From Acidobacteriaceae bacterium (GTDB lineage Bacteria > Acidobacteriota > Terriglobia > Terriglobales > Acidobacteriaceae): a stretch of DNA of 64,000 nt. Positions within the stretch are counted from its first letter, which is position 1. Each line of letters starts with the position of its first letter. Position numbers and translations under genes: made by a program. Below, piece after piece: positions 33,505 to 43,400 of the stretch. Below the pieces are notes generated by a model. That model saw only the letters and a program-made list of their open reading frames with translations. It made no database searches and had not been told where the DNA came from. The stretch lies in contig JANXZM010000023.1 in assembly GCA_025355505.1 (NCBI GenBank), forward strand, positions 55,186 to 119,185. The letters are read 5' to 3'.

Positions 33505-34683
33505 TTAGAACTGATCGGAAGAGGCAAATAGCGTTTTGCCTTTAACCTTGATCTCGACCTCCACGAGGTACTTTCGCGCGGCTTCCGAGTCGATTGCGAT
33601 GCCAAGTCCGGGACCGTCTGGCAAGGAGACAAAGCCATCGGAATCACGATCCAAGTGGTTGGCGGTGAACTCGCGGGCAAGCGGCTTGGGCGCAAAGGGG
33701 AATTCGCAGATCTCGTGCGTGCGCAATCCTGCGTAGGGCTGGAGCGAGGCACTCAGCGCCAGATGCGAAGTAAATGTGTGATTGACGAACGTCACACCTT
33801 TGGCCACGGCGTAGTCGGCCACTTTCTTGGCAACCCCGATTCCTCCGATACGTCCGCAATCGACCTGAACGTAGCCGACGCCTCCATAGTCGATCAGGTG
33901 TTGCGCCATGTGAAAGTTGTGCGCGCCTTCACCTCCCGCGAGTTTGACCTTGTGGCTTCGGGACGCAAGCGCGCCATAGGCTTCGAGAGCTGCGGTGTGA
34001 AAGGGCTCTTCAAGCCAGCGTGCCCCAACTTGCTCGAGCCCCGGTAGACGGGCGACAGCAGCTTCCAGGTTCTCGCCAAAAATCTGGCCAACGTCGATAA
34101 GAAGAATTCCGTCCGCACCCAGCCCTTCCCGCGCAGCCACGAAGTGATCGACATCAGTTTTCAGGCTGGTCTTCCCAATCGGTCCCCAGCCGAATTTCAC
34201 CGCGGCAAAACGGTTTGACTTCGCGCGGACAGCTAGTTTCAGGGTTTCTTCGGGAGTGTCCCCAAACAATTGCGAGGCGTAAGGGATCTTGCGAAATTGC
34301 TGGCGATAGCCGAGCAGCTTCCACACCGGCTCGCCGCGTGATTTCCCGAGCAAATCCCAGAGCGCGATTTCCACCCCGGACCAGGTATGCGGCGCTTGCA
34401 GCAGGTCCATGCTGTCGTACTCGACCTGCACAGCGATGCGCGCGATGTCGGCGGGCCCATCAAGAGTCTGCCCGAGAACCGAATCGCCAACCGGACGACA
34501 AGCCCCGTGCGACATCGGACATACAAAGGCTGCGATGGAAACCAGGGGAGATGCCTCGCACTCTCCCCAACCCACGTGGCTGCCGCTGGCAACCCGTACC
34601 AGCAGGGCATCCTGGCTCCCATCTCCTTCCGTCGTCACCTCGGGCATGGAGAGATAGAAAAAATCGACCGACTCAATTTTCAT
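33505..34683 (-). CDS. Enolase-superfamily (mandelate racemase/muconate lactonizing type) enzyme
   Basis: 392 residues from ATG 34683. Metal ligands are expected in LLIDVGQIF (Asp), WLEEPF (Glu) and LAGGEGAHN (Glu). AAVKFGWGPIG holds the Lys on strand 2, and VNHTFTSHLALSA holds a His as in the mandelate racemase and sugar-acid dehydratase groups. The likely reaction is proton abstraction from a sugar acid leading to dehydration; the precise acid is unknown. The adjacent SDR and alpha-galactosidase genes on the same strand support a role in catabolism of a released sugar (for example galactonate- or fuconate-like). No signal peptide, so cytoplasmic. Confidence 0.85.
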   Translation of the reverse strand: MKIESVDFFYLSMPEVTTEGDGSQDALLVRVASGSHVGWGECEASPLVSIAAFVCPMSHGACRPVGDSVLGQTLDGPADIARIAVQVEYDSMDLLQAPHTWSGVEIALWDLLGKSRGEPVWKLLGYRQQFRKIPYASQLFGDTPEETLKLAVRAKSNRFAAVKFGWGPIGKTSLKTDVDHFVAAREGLGADGILLIDVGQIFGENLEAAVARLPGLEQVGARWLEEPFHTAALEAYGALASRSHKVKLAGGEGAHNFHMAQHLIDYGGVGYVQVDCGRIGGIGVAKKVADYAVAKGVTFVNHTFTSHLALSASLQPYAGLRTHEICEFPFAPKPLAREFTANHLDRDSDGFVSLPDGPGLGIAIDSEAARKYLVEVEIKVKGKTLFASSDQF

Positions 34684-34813
34684 GGCGAATTGCCTAAAGA
34701 GAAAACTTCTCTTACATCCACAACCCACAAGATTCAAGTTCAACACGCGAACTCGCGATCGGAGAAAAGCGAAACCTCGTGCCCATTATCCATTCATGGA
34801 TTGGATAGCCGGC

Positions 34814-35611
34814 TTACGGGTGCGCTCGAATGGTCAAACCACCGTCCACGACCAAGTCAGTTCCGGTTATAAAAGAAGCACCGTCAGTAGCTAAGAACAG
34901 GGCCGCTTCGCCGACGTCGGCGGGCAGACCCCGGCGGCCGAGGGGGTGCAGAGCGGTGGTCTGGGCATCGAGCGCAGCCGGGTCGGAGGAGTGGAGCAAG
35001 TATTCATCCCAAAGACGCGTGTCGATATATCCAGGGCAGATGGCGTTGACACGGATGCGGCGGGGAGCGAGTTCGAGCGCGAGATTACGGGTAAACGCAA
35101 CCAGTCCAGCCTTGGAGCATGCGTAAGGGAGCGAACCCGGGAAGGCATGCGTGGCGTGGATGGAGCTTATGTTAACGATGGCGCCGCCACTTGCCGGAAA
35201 CAGAGGGAGGATGGACTGAGTCAGCAGAAAGGCGCCACGAAGATTGACGCCGAGAATACGATCCCACTCTTCGATGGTGGTGGTCTCGAAAGATTTCTCA
35301 AGCTCAATGCCGGCATTGTTTACGAGCACATCGACGCGTCCGAACCGGTCTTCGATCTGCCGCACGGCACTTTCAATCTGGGCTGCAGAAAGCAGGTCCG
35401 CAGCTAGAAACTCAACCGGCAGGGCGGAGCATGTCTCGGTCAATTCCGCTGCTGTACGCAAGCCCGCCTGCGCATCGCGGTCCACTACAATCACGCGCGC
35501 GCCTGCCTGCTGAAAGCGAGCGGCAATGGCTCTGCCGATTCCCTGCGCTCCCCCGCTGACGAGCGCCATGCGATCTTTCAGCAATTCGCCACCGGCTTTA
35601 TTTGCGTTCAT
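34814..35611 (-). CDS. SDR family oxidoreductase
   Basis: 265 residues from ATG 35611, which overlaps the end of the GH36-like gene by 14 bases, implying translational coupling. SGGAQGIGRAI is the cofactor loop, VVDRDAQAG places an Asp after strand 2 (NAD preference), NNAGIEL follows, NISSIHATH provides the Ser, and YACSKAGL the Tyr and Lys. ITGTDLVVDGGLTI is the classical C-terminal motif. Together with the enolase-superfamily gene it could oxidise a sugar to its lactone before dehydration. Substrate assignment is inference. Confidence 0.85.
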   Translation of the reverse strand: MNANKAGGELLKDRMALVSGGAQGIGRAIAARFQQAGARVIVVDRDAQAGLRTAAELTETCSALPVEFLAADLLSAAQIESAVRQIEDRFGRVDVLVNNAGIELEKSFETTTIEEWDRILGVNLRGAFLLTQSILPLFPASGGAIVNISSIHATHAFPGSLPYACSKAGLVAFTRNLALELAPRRIRVNAICPGYIDTRLWDEYLLHSSDPAALDAQTTALHPLGRRGLPADVGEAALFLATDGASFITGTDLVVDGGLTIRAHP

Positions 35612-37820
35612 GCGGGCCACGTTCCGTCGCCGCCTGGGATAACTGCCATCGTGCGGGCAACTCTTCGAGAAAGATAATTTCGGAACTATTTGCGCTTGGG
35701 AGTTGAACGGCAAAGCCAGTTTTCATAAGTTCGTGGCCGTTGATAATCTGGTCCCCGGCAGAATGATCGTGGAATCGCAACTGGTAGCGAGAAGCCGGGT
35801 CCAGACCACGCAGAACGAATTTGTGCTCGGCTTCGGTCTCGGTCGAGCCACGAAACGCATACACGACGCCGCGACGCGTCCGGGCATCGAAGTATTCCAG
35901 GCCGTCCCAACGCACCCCGTCCGGACGTTCCGAAATATGGTAGAGATTCGCATCGCGAATCAGAGGGCGCAACTGCGATTTATAAACTTCAACTTCTTCT
36001 TTTGCGGCCACATGCTGCTGCGCATCCCAGGACGTGGTATCGATCATGATACTCAGCCAGCCCATCATGCCGCTCCTCAACATGTAGCGGAAATTCTCCG
36101 TTCTCGCAGTCGGCCAACGTTCCACATAAGTCTCAAGCATCGCGGTGGGCAGGACGAAGCTGGCGTCATAGAAAGCGCGTCGATTCGACAACGGGTCGTA
36201 TGTGTCGGTAATAGAAAAATAGTCGCCGTGAGCGGCGCTGCCGAAATCGATCATCCGGCCCCCGTCATTGCATACTTCAAGCAGTAACCCCGGATGCTTC
36301 CGGTGTAGATTCGATTGAATGTCATAGTAGGCGCGAACCGCATGGTAGCTGACGTCAGTGGAATTTGAACTCCGGGAAAATACGAACCCGGCGTCGCGGT
36401 AAGTGCACCGATTCAGAGGATCCGGCGCTGCGTGGGGATGGTCGGATGCATCGCAGCCATTGGCGACAAGGTAACCGTCGTGCTCGAGCATATCGAGTTT
36501 GTAGTCGGTCACGATTCGATCGGTCTCACGCAGGGCCCAAGCCTTTGCTTTTGGAGCGCCGATGTCGATGGTTTGACCTTTGAACTCTTCCGGTTTCCAG
36601 GTGGCAGGCAAATCCGTCGTCAACCATCCACGAGCCTCGGGATCATGGATGTTCAATGCGTTCGGCGCCGTGCCGAGTGCGGCCTGCGCCCAGTCCGCCC
36701 AAAGTCCAAATTTCAAGCCCCGCGCGTGGATCTCATCGGCAATGGGTTGCAGACCGTGCGGAAACTTCTTTGGATCCGGGTACCAATCGCCCACACCCCG
36801 AAACCATCCAGCATCAATATGAAACATCTCAAAGCCGAGGTCGGCAGAATCGCGAATCATGCGTCGCGCGATTTCCTCGTTCACCACCATCCCGCCGCCC
36901 CAACTGTTGTTCACCGCAAGCGGGTAGTGTGGATCCTTCCAGGCATCCTGGTTGGTGAGCACCTCTCGAACCCAGCGACGAAGGATATTCGCGGTTGCAT
37001 CCGGACCACCACTTGTAGCACCGAGAAAAACTCGTGGAGTCTCGAAAACTTCACCGGGCTTTAGCCGGGTTCGAAACGGGCCGGGATTGGGATTGAGGCC
37101 AACTTCACCGCGAATGGATTCGCCTTGGCGAGCCAGCGTCAAATGCGTGCGGCCGCTAAACTCGATGCCGACATACCAGCCGGATTGTGCCCCATCGGCG
37201 CGCTCGATAAGAAAGTAAGGAATGATTTCCCTCGCCTCTCCAGGACGCGGCTGCGCATAGGTACTCGAGGTCCCTTCCCATTCGTATCCCTCCGGGATCG
37301 GGACCAAGTGAGTGCCAACCGCGGAAGGGGTGTCCGCACCTTTTTCTACATACAGATGCTCGAGCTTATCCTGAGCCGAGGTCTGCCAGTCGAACAAAAA
37401 ACTATTCTGAAGCGGCAGCCAGATTTCACTGGAGTCACGGTTTTCAATTCGGATCTGGTGTTCGATCGGACCGTGCCCGGAGCGCACTTCCCACTCCCAC
37501 GTCAGGCGTAGATGCGGCGACACCGTATCGTAGACGAAGCGGACAAGGTTTTGATCCGCGTGGCTTTCGGCGCCGTTGAAGGCCCACTTGAGCGGAACGG
37601 TTTGGCCCTCGATGTCAGCACTCAGGATTAGAGTCTCGGCGGCACGGTTTTTCCAGGTGACCGCACCGTTCCGCAGACTGGAAACCCTGGGGGCATCGGG
37701 GCCAGCCTCAAATCGCAACTGAGTTTCGGCGGTCTGAAGAGTGGCGGCTGTTTGAGCAACTGCCATCGATGAAATCAATAACCACCAGACTATGATCCGG
37801 GATTGGCGGCAGCCGTTCAT
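35598..37820 (-). CDS. Secreted GH36-like alpha-galactosidase
   Basis: 740 residues with signal peptide IIVWWLLISSMAVAQT. An N-terminal beta-sandwich (about 25-290) precedes a TIM barrel. LAVNNSWGGGMVVNEE, HIDAGWFRGVGDWYPDPKKF and HARGLKFGLWADW are typical of clan GH-D alpha-galactosidases. The putative nucleophile Asp lies in DYKLDMLEHDGYL and the acid/base in FSITDTYDPLS. It would release alpha-galactosyl (or alpha-N-acetylgalactosaminyl) residues in the periplasm. It heads a three-gene minus-strand unit with the SDR and the MR/MLE enzyme. ATG 37820 fits the signal peptide. Confidence 0.9.
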   Translation of the reverse strand: MNGCRQSRIIVWWLLISSMAVAQTAATLQTAETQLRFEAGPDAPRVSSLRNGAVTWKNRAAETLILSADIEGQTVPLKWAFNGAESHADQNLVRFVYDTVSPHLRLTWEWEVRSGHGPIEHQIRIENRDSSEIWLPLQNSFLFDWQTSAQDKLEHLYVEKGADTPSAVGTHLVPIPEGYEWEGTSSTYAQPRPGEAREIIPYFLIERADGAQSGWYVGIEFSGRTHLTLARQGESIRGEVGLNPNPGPFRTRLKPGEVFETPRVFLGATSGGPDATANILRRWVREVLTNQDAWKDPHYPLAVNNSWGGGMVVNEEIARRMIRDSADLGFEMFHIDAGWFRGVGDWYPDPKKFPHGLQPIADEIHARGLKFGLWADWAQAALGTAPNALNIHDPEARGWLTTDLPATWKPEEFKGQTIDIGAPKAKAWALRETDRIVTDYKLDMLEHDGYLVANGCDASDHPHAAPDPLNRCTYRDAGFVFSRSSNSTDVSYHAVRAYYDIQSNLHRKHPGLLLEVCNDGGRMIDFGSAAHGDYFSITDTYDPLSNRRAFYDASFVLPTAMLETYVERWPTARTENFRYMLRSGMMGWLSIMIDTTSWDAQQHVAAKEEVEVYKSQLRPLIRDANLYHISERPDGVRWDGLEYFDARTRRGVVYAFRGSTETEAEHKFVLRGLDPASRYQLRFHDHSAGDQIINGHELMKTGFAVQLPSANSSEIIFLEELPARWQLSQAATERGPHERK

Positions 37821-38076
37821 AATGAAGTCGAGGGACCAGCGTACATCAAGCTGGCCTGGGAGGCGATTCGCTCCGGACGCCGGCTGAGCTCACACATGAA
37901 GTCATATCGAGTGCCCAGCATACGATGCCAATGGAACGCGCAGCAACCCGCGACCGAACATGTGAAGCAATGGCTGATGAGGGTTGGGCGGGAGCAGGGC
38001 TTTTATGTATCCTGCAGAGAATGCTTTTGCGCATATTTGGGAAGGTGTGACGTTCAATCAACGAGGAGATTCATAG

Positions 38077-39069
38077 ATGGACTTAAGTGTGAGCACGGAC
38101 TGGACCTACCGTGGACTGCGCACGGTGGTGCTGGAAAACCGCTTGCTTCGAATCGTCATCCTGCCAGAGGCTGGCGCCAAGATTTGGCAGATCACGTACA
38201 AGCCGCTGGATGCGGATTTGCTTTGGAACAACCCGCGCGTGCCTCCCACTCGCCTGCCGATGAACTCTCGCTACGACGACGTGTGGAGCGGCGGGTGGGA
38301 TGAGCTGTTTCCAAACGACGAGGCTGCGCCCATCGACGGCGAGTTGTATCCCGATCACGGCGAGCTCTGGACCGGCGAGTGGCAGGCGGAACCCTTCAGC
38401 ACTAGCGATGAGGTTGGTGTGCGGTTGCGCTTTATCACGCCGATCAGCGCCATTTCTGTTGACAAGACAATCCGCATTCGACGCGACTCGTCTCGCATCT
38501 CCTTCCAGCACGTGCTGAAAAATCTTGGTAACGCGCCGTTTCCCTTTTTATGGAAACTTCATCCCGCGATGGCGGTGACGCCGCAGCACAGGATCGACTT
38601 CCCTGCCATGAAAGTTACCGTGGAGCGGGATTTCGCGGGCACGCTCGGGTCTGCGCCCGCGAGCTTCCACTGGCCACAAACGCAGATCAATGGACAGAAT
38701 ATCGACTTGCGCCGCGTTCCCGCGCCTTCGGAGCGCCAACTCTATTTTTTCTACGGCTCGGAAATGCAGGCAGGCTGGTGCGCCCTGACCAATACAGCGA
38801 ATCGCCTGGCTTGCGGCTTCCTCTTCGATCAGAAAGTCTTTTCCAGTTGCTGGGTGTTCGCAAGTTATGGTGGCTGGCGTAACTACAACGTCGCCGTGCT
38901 CGAACCCTGCACCGGCTATCCTGCGAACTTCGACGCGATGCGTGCCGCTGGGCGGCACAAAACTCTCGCGCCCGGCGAAGCCCTGAGCACCGAAGTTCTG
39001 TTCATCGTGCAAGAAGGCCTGCAAGCAGTAACCGGGATCGAACCGGGCGGAAAGATCGTTGGCAGCTAG
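38077..39069 (+). CDS. Aldose-epimerase-like (galactose mutarotase fold) protein
   Basis: 330 residues starting at ATG 38077 with GAGGAG upstream. No signal peptide. The strands LRTVVLENRLLRIVILPEAG and AKIWQITYKPLDADLLWNNP are the opening of the galactose mutarotase-like beta-sandwich (DUF5107/DUF4380-like). Conserved aromatic and acidic patches include SGGWDELFPNDE and PDHGELWTGEW. It may act on the anomer of a sugar released by the neighbouring enzymes. The exact family is not certain. It diverges from the alpha-galactosidase gene (257-base gap). Confidence 0.75.
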   Translation: MDLSVSTDWTYRGLRTVVLENRLLRIVILPEAGAKIWQITYKPLDADLLWNNPRVPPTRLPMNSRYDDVWSGGWDELFPNDEAAPIDGELYPDHGELWTGEWQAEPFSTSDEVGVRLRFITPISAISVDKTIRIRRDSSRISFQHVLKNLGNAPFPFLWKLHPAMAVTPQHRIDFPAMKVTVERDFAGTLGSAPASFHWPQTQINGQNIDLRRVPAPSERQLYFFYGSEMQAGWCALTNTANRLACGFLFDQKVFSSCWVFASYGGWRNYNVAVLEPCTGYPANFDAMRAAGRHKTLAPGEALSTEVLFIVQEGLQAVTGIEPGGKIVGS

Positions 39070-39080
39070 CCAGAGGCCAG

Positions 39081-39533
39081 CTACGACCTCTCGCCCTGTG
39101 CTTCCGGCGCCTTCGGTTCGAGCGATAGCAAAATCGCTGCCACAATGGCCAACGCGATGCCGACGCCCTGCCTGGCGGTAAGCTTCTCGTGCAAAACGAG
39201 CACCGCGAAGGCTACCGTCAGCAAGGGGTACAGCGAAATCAACGAAATCACAATCGACGCTTTTCCGCCCGATTCGAGCGCGGTGAAACTGGTCAGCGCA
39301 CCCAGCCCATTGAGCGTCCCGCCTGCCAACGCGAGCCAGAAAATCAGCGGGCGCACATGCCAATGCATGGTTACCGTCAGCATCAAAACCAGGGAGATCG
39401 CGATCATGGCATAAGCGAACCACAGAAAAGAGAGTTCGCTTGAAATGCGATTGGTGGCAAGTTTCTGCGTGACGCCGGTAATTCCCCAGAACACCAGCGC
39501 GATGCTCGCGAACAATATCCAGGAATAAGTCAT
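39081..39533 (-). CDS. EamA-type transporter, half-size (5 helices)
   Basis: 150 residues. Hydrophobic segments start with WILFASIALVFWGITGVTQK and end with VGIALAIVAAILLSL; GGKASIVISLISLYPLLTVA and LHEKLTARQ match EamA/DMT exporters, but only one five-helix repeat is encoded. Its ATG is one base after the stop of the preceding EamA half (TGAAATG), so the two are coupled and probably form a heteromeric transporter. The substrate is unknown; location is the inner membrane. Confidence 0.8.
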   Translation of the reverse strand: MTYSWILFASIALVFWGITGVTQKLATNRISSELSFLWFAYAMIAISLVLMLTVTMHWHVRPLIFWLALAGGTLNGLGALTSFTALESGGKASIVISLISLYPLLTVAFAVLVLHEKLTARQGVGIALAIVAAILLSLEPKAPEAQGERS

Positions 39534-39534
39534 T

Positions 39535-40008
39535 TCACACCATGCTCAAGAGATAGATTGCGACCAATGCCAGCAGCAAACCCAATTTCTGTGAGCCGCT
39601 CAAGCGCTCGCGCAAAAAGCTAACCGCCAAAGTCACGGTCACCAGCGGAAACAGAGCCGTTACCGGCACCACGATCGATGCTTTTCCACCGACCACCAGC
39701 GCGTAAAAAAACGCGATGTTGCCAGTTCCGCCAAGGATGCCCGTCACGAAAGCCCATGCCATCCCTGCGCTGCGCTGATGGCCGCCGCGCAGCCGGGGAG
39801 AGCGCATGACCAAAGCAATGAGCGGCAGGAGGCCGAGAGTGAAGAAAATCTGATTGGTGTTCGCATCGACGCCGTCAGACGCGACTTTCGACACCGCGCC
39901 CCATGCCCCCCAGCACACAATGGTGAGCAGCGAAAACGCCAGCCATCGCGGCATCCCCGCTAGAGTTGTGACAGGTCTCTTTTCCGATTGCGTCAACGGC
40001 GAAGACAT
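39535..40008 (-). CDS. EamA-type transporter, half-size partner
   Basis: 157 residues from ATG 40008 (a TTG at 40047 is less plausible). Five hydrophobic segments: WLAFSLLTIVCWGAWGAVSK, FFTLGLLPLIALVM, AWAFVTGILGGTGNIAFFYA, GKASIVVPVTALFPLVTVTL, LGLLLALVAIYLLSM. SFLRERLSGSQKLG parallels the HEKLTARQ region of the partner. It stands upstream of the other half with a one-base gap. Full-length EamA proteins have ten helices, so this looks like a split transporter that assembles from two products. Confidence 0.8.
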   Translation of the reverse strand: MSSPLTQSEKRPVTTLAGMPRWLAFSLLTIVCWGAWGAVSKVASDGVDANTNQIFFTLGLLPLIALVMRSPRLRGGHQRSAGMAWAFVTGILGGTGNIAFFYALVVGGKASIVVPVTALFPLVTVTLAVSFLRERLSGSQKLGLLLALVAIYLLSMV

Positions 40009-40062
40009 GACGGCTCCAAAACTGAACGAGTATAACCGCGAAGACAACCGGCTGCGCGAAAA

Positions 40063-40290
40063 TTAGTGCTGGGAACGATTTCCAGGAGCATCTTCAGCGA
40101 AGCACCGGGCTTGTGGCTCATGCGCTCGATCGCCCGCTGACGTTATTTCAGCGAAGCCCGCTCGGTCCCCAGGGGCGATATTGATATTGCCTTCAATCAG
40201 CAAGTCCAGGGATCGGCGGAAATCCACGGGCGTGTAGGCGAACGACATACCGACGCGGTGTTTTTTACGAATGATAGCGGCAAAGTTCAG
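40063..40290 (-). pseudogene. C-terminal remnant of a zinc-type alcohol dehydrogenase
   Basis: On the minus strand, AAIIRKKHRVGMSFAYTPVD, then FRRSLDLLIEGNINIAP, matches the region before the C-terminus of zinc-binding dehydrogenases. After RAGFAEIT the frame is lost. The continuation ERMSHKPGASLKMLLEIVP appears in an adjacent frame, which is how such proteins end. The upstream 300 residues are absent. I read it as a decayed gene end with one frameshift. The rest of the 480-base gap before the GH38 gene holds nothing else clear. Confidence 0.55.
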
Positions 40291-40486
40291 CGCGCATGGC
40301 CGGAGAGTATAGTGCAGGCAGCGTTCGGAGAGCGATGAATTAAAAACGATATTTTCGTGGCTGACGGGTCCCGAAGCCGCTCCGCTGCCCCGGGAAACCG
40401 TCCGCGCTGGAATCTTGCTAATGGAAAGCGTTATGCTGCACCGCTCGGACGATGTTCGCAATACTGTAGGCTTCAAAAGGGGATTC

Positions 40487-43400
40487 GTGATCAGGAAAGC
40501 AAAACACATTCTTTTATTGCTGGCAACCTCCGTCCTCGCGTTGCGCATTGCCGCTCAAAGCCAGCAGGTCGCGCCCGCCAATCCAGCGGTTGACGCCGTG
40601 GTTTTACAACTGCGGGCACTGACGCATCTCACGGCGGATGAATGGCGCTCCCACGCCGGCGACCTGCCGCACGGCGAGGATGTCGGACTCGACGACAGCA
40701 CTTGGACCGTCGTCAAGAACAAAAGTCAGGCTCCGGAAGACGCCGTTTGGTATCGCAGATGGATCGTGGTGCCACCCACGCTGAACGGATACGATCTCAC
40801 AGGTACGAAGCTTTGGTTCCGATTTTCCGCTTACGCGAATGGGCCAACACCTGAAATCGTATATTTCAACGGACGGCGCGTGGCCATGGGCGAGGACTTG
40901 GAGCCAATCATCCTGTTCGATCCGGTACAACCAGGTGACAAAGTTCTGATCGCTGTCAAACTTCTGCAAACCGTGGACAAGAAGCATTTCGAAGACGCGA
41001 CGATCCGCGTCGAGTTTGCCAAGTCTCGACCGAGCCCGCTCGATCTGTTGCAGGAGATTGAATCTGTGTCGGCGCTTGTCCCGTCGCTCGAAACAAAATC
41101 GCTAATCGTGGCAGAAGGCGTGGAAAGAGCTGCGAAGGCGGTGGATCTCCGCGCCCTTGGTGAGGCAAAGCAGCAGGCATTTGACGCGTCGCTAGAAAAG
41201 GCACACGCACTGCTGTTGGAGGTGAAGCCCGACTTGCAGGGGACGTCGGTGCGCTTGACTGGAAACTCCCATATCGACGCCGCATGGCTGTGGCCCTGGA
41301 CGGAGACCGTCGATGTGGTCCGGCACACTTTCGGCACCGCACTGCAACTCATGCACGAGTATCCCCACTACACCTACACGCAATCGGCGGCCGCCTACAA
41401 CCAGTGGATGGAAGAAAAATATCCCTCTTTGCATGGGCAGATTGTCGATCGCGTAAAAGAAGGACGGTGGGAAATGGTCGGCGGAATGTGGGTGGAACCC
41501 GATCTCAACATGCCCGACGGCGAATCTCTGGTGCGCCAGTTGCTGATTGGAAAACGCTACTTCAAGGATAAGTTTGGCGTCGACGTGCGCATCGGATGGA
41601 ACCCTGATTCGTTCGGGTACAACTGGCAGTTGCCGCAAATCTACAAGAAGTCTGGAATCGATTATTTTGTAACCCAGAAGATGGCGTGGAATGACACCAA
41701 TCAGTTGCCGCTGAAACTCTTCTGGTGGCAATCGCCGGATGGAAGCCGCGTCCTGACCTACTTTCCACACGACTATGTAAACGAGATTGAACCGACCAGA
41801 ATCGCAAGCGATATCTCTGTCGCCCGCAAGCTCAACCCCGGCACGCCAGTCATGATGCACCTGTATGGCATCGGCGACCATGGCGGTGGCCCGACCCGGA
41901 GCATGCTCGATAGCGGCCTGCACTGGACCAGCCCTGACCGGGTCGCTCCTCCAATGAAATTCGGCACGGCGCAGGATTTCTTTTCCGAGATCGAAACCAA
42001 ACTCGATACCCAGCATGCACCCATCTGGAACTACAAAGTCATGGCCAGTGGGGCCGCTCATTTGCCCGACCTCGGCTATGTCACACGCTCGGGGGCCGAT
42101 GTTACCCCCCCTCCCCCGGGCAAACTCAGTCTCCCGGTGTGGAACGACGAGTTGTACTTCGAATATCACCGCGGTGTTATGACGACGCAGGCCAACCACA
42201 AACGCAATATGCGGGAGAGCGAAGAGCAGTTGCTGAATGCCGAAAAATATTCGTCACTGGCATGGCTTTTCGGGGCAACGTATCCAAACACCCGGCTCAC
42301 CGAAGCGTGGCAGAAAGCTTTGTTCAACCAGTTCCACGATCTGGCGGCGGGTTCCGGCATTGGTGCGCTTTATAAAGACTCGCAGCGTGATTACGATGTA
42401 ATTCGCTGGACGACCGAGGAAGCGACCACCAACGCGCTCAAGACAATTTCGTCGGAAGTGCAAACAGGCAAGGTTGCTGGCGGAGTGCCAGTCATGGTGG
42501 TGAACCCCTTAGCCTGGTCGCGAACGGATCTGGCGAGCCTCGACGTCCAGATGCCCGCCGCGACCAAAGCTGGACTCTCCCTGCTCGACCCTCAAGGCAA
42601 GCCTCTGCCGTTCCAGGTCGTCTCAAAAGACTCGTCCACCCACACCTATCGTCTGCTGGTAGAAGTAAAAGATGTTCCATCCCTCGGGTACGAGGTTCTG
42701 CACGTTGTCCCCAGCGGCAAATCGGCAGCGACTGACCTGAAGGCCGACGGACTGACCATGGAGAATTCGCTGCTTCGCGTGACGGTTGATCGCAAGACAG
42801 GCTGCATCAAGAGCCTTTACCACAAAAGCACGAATTTTGAATCGATTGCCGCCGGGGGCTGCGGCAATCAACTTCAAGCGTTTCAGGACACTCCGAAAGA
42901 TTACGACGCCTGGAATATCGATGCCGATTTCGAGAAACAAGTGACGACGTTGGACAAGGCCGACTCAATTGAACTGATCGAGCGCGGCCCAGTCCGAGCG
43001 ACAATACGGATCGCACGCACTTGGCAGAATTCCAAGTTCGTCCAGGACGTCAGCCTTTATGCGGATCTTGATCGGGTCGATGTAACCAACAACATCGATT
43101 GGCACGAAACTCACGTGCTCTTGAAAGCGGCATTCCCTCTGGCGGCGTCGGGACCCCATGCGACCTACGAAATTCCCTACGGTTCGATCGAACGTCCAAC
43201 CACGCGCAACAATAGTTGGGAGGCGGCGAAATTCGAAGTGCCCGCACTCCGCTGGGCGGATTTGGGCGACGGCAACCACGGTTTTAGCCTGATCAACGAA
43301 TCGAAGTATGGATACGACGCCAAGGGTAATGTACTTCGACTTTCGCTCTTGCGGTCTCCGACTTGGCCCGATCCCGAAGCCGATCGCGGCCATCACCAAT

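Noticed and set aside
33227..33508. 93-residue frame between GH13 and MR/MLE genes
   Set aside because: No RBS, Arg/Cys-rich shadow-like composition, no family resemblance.
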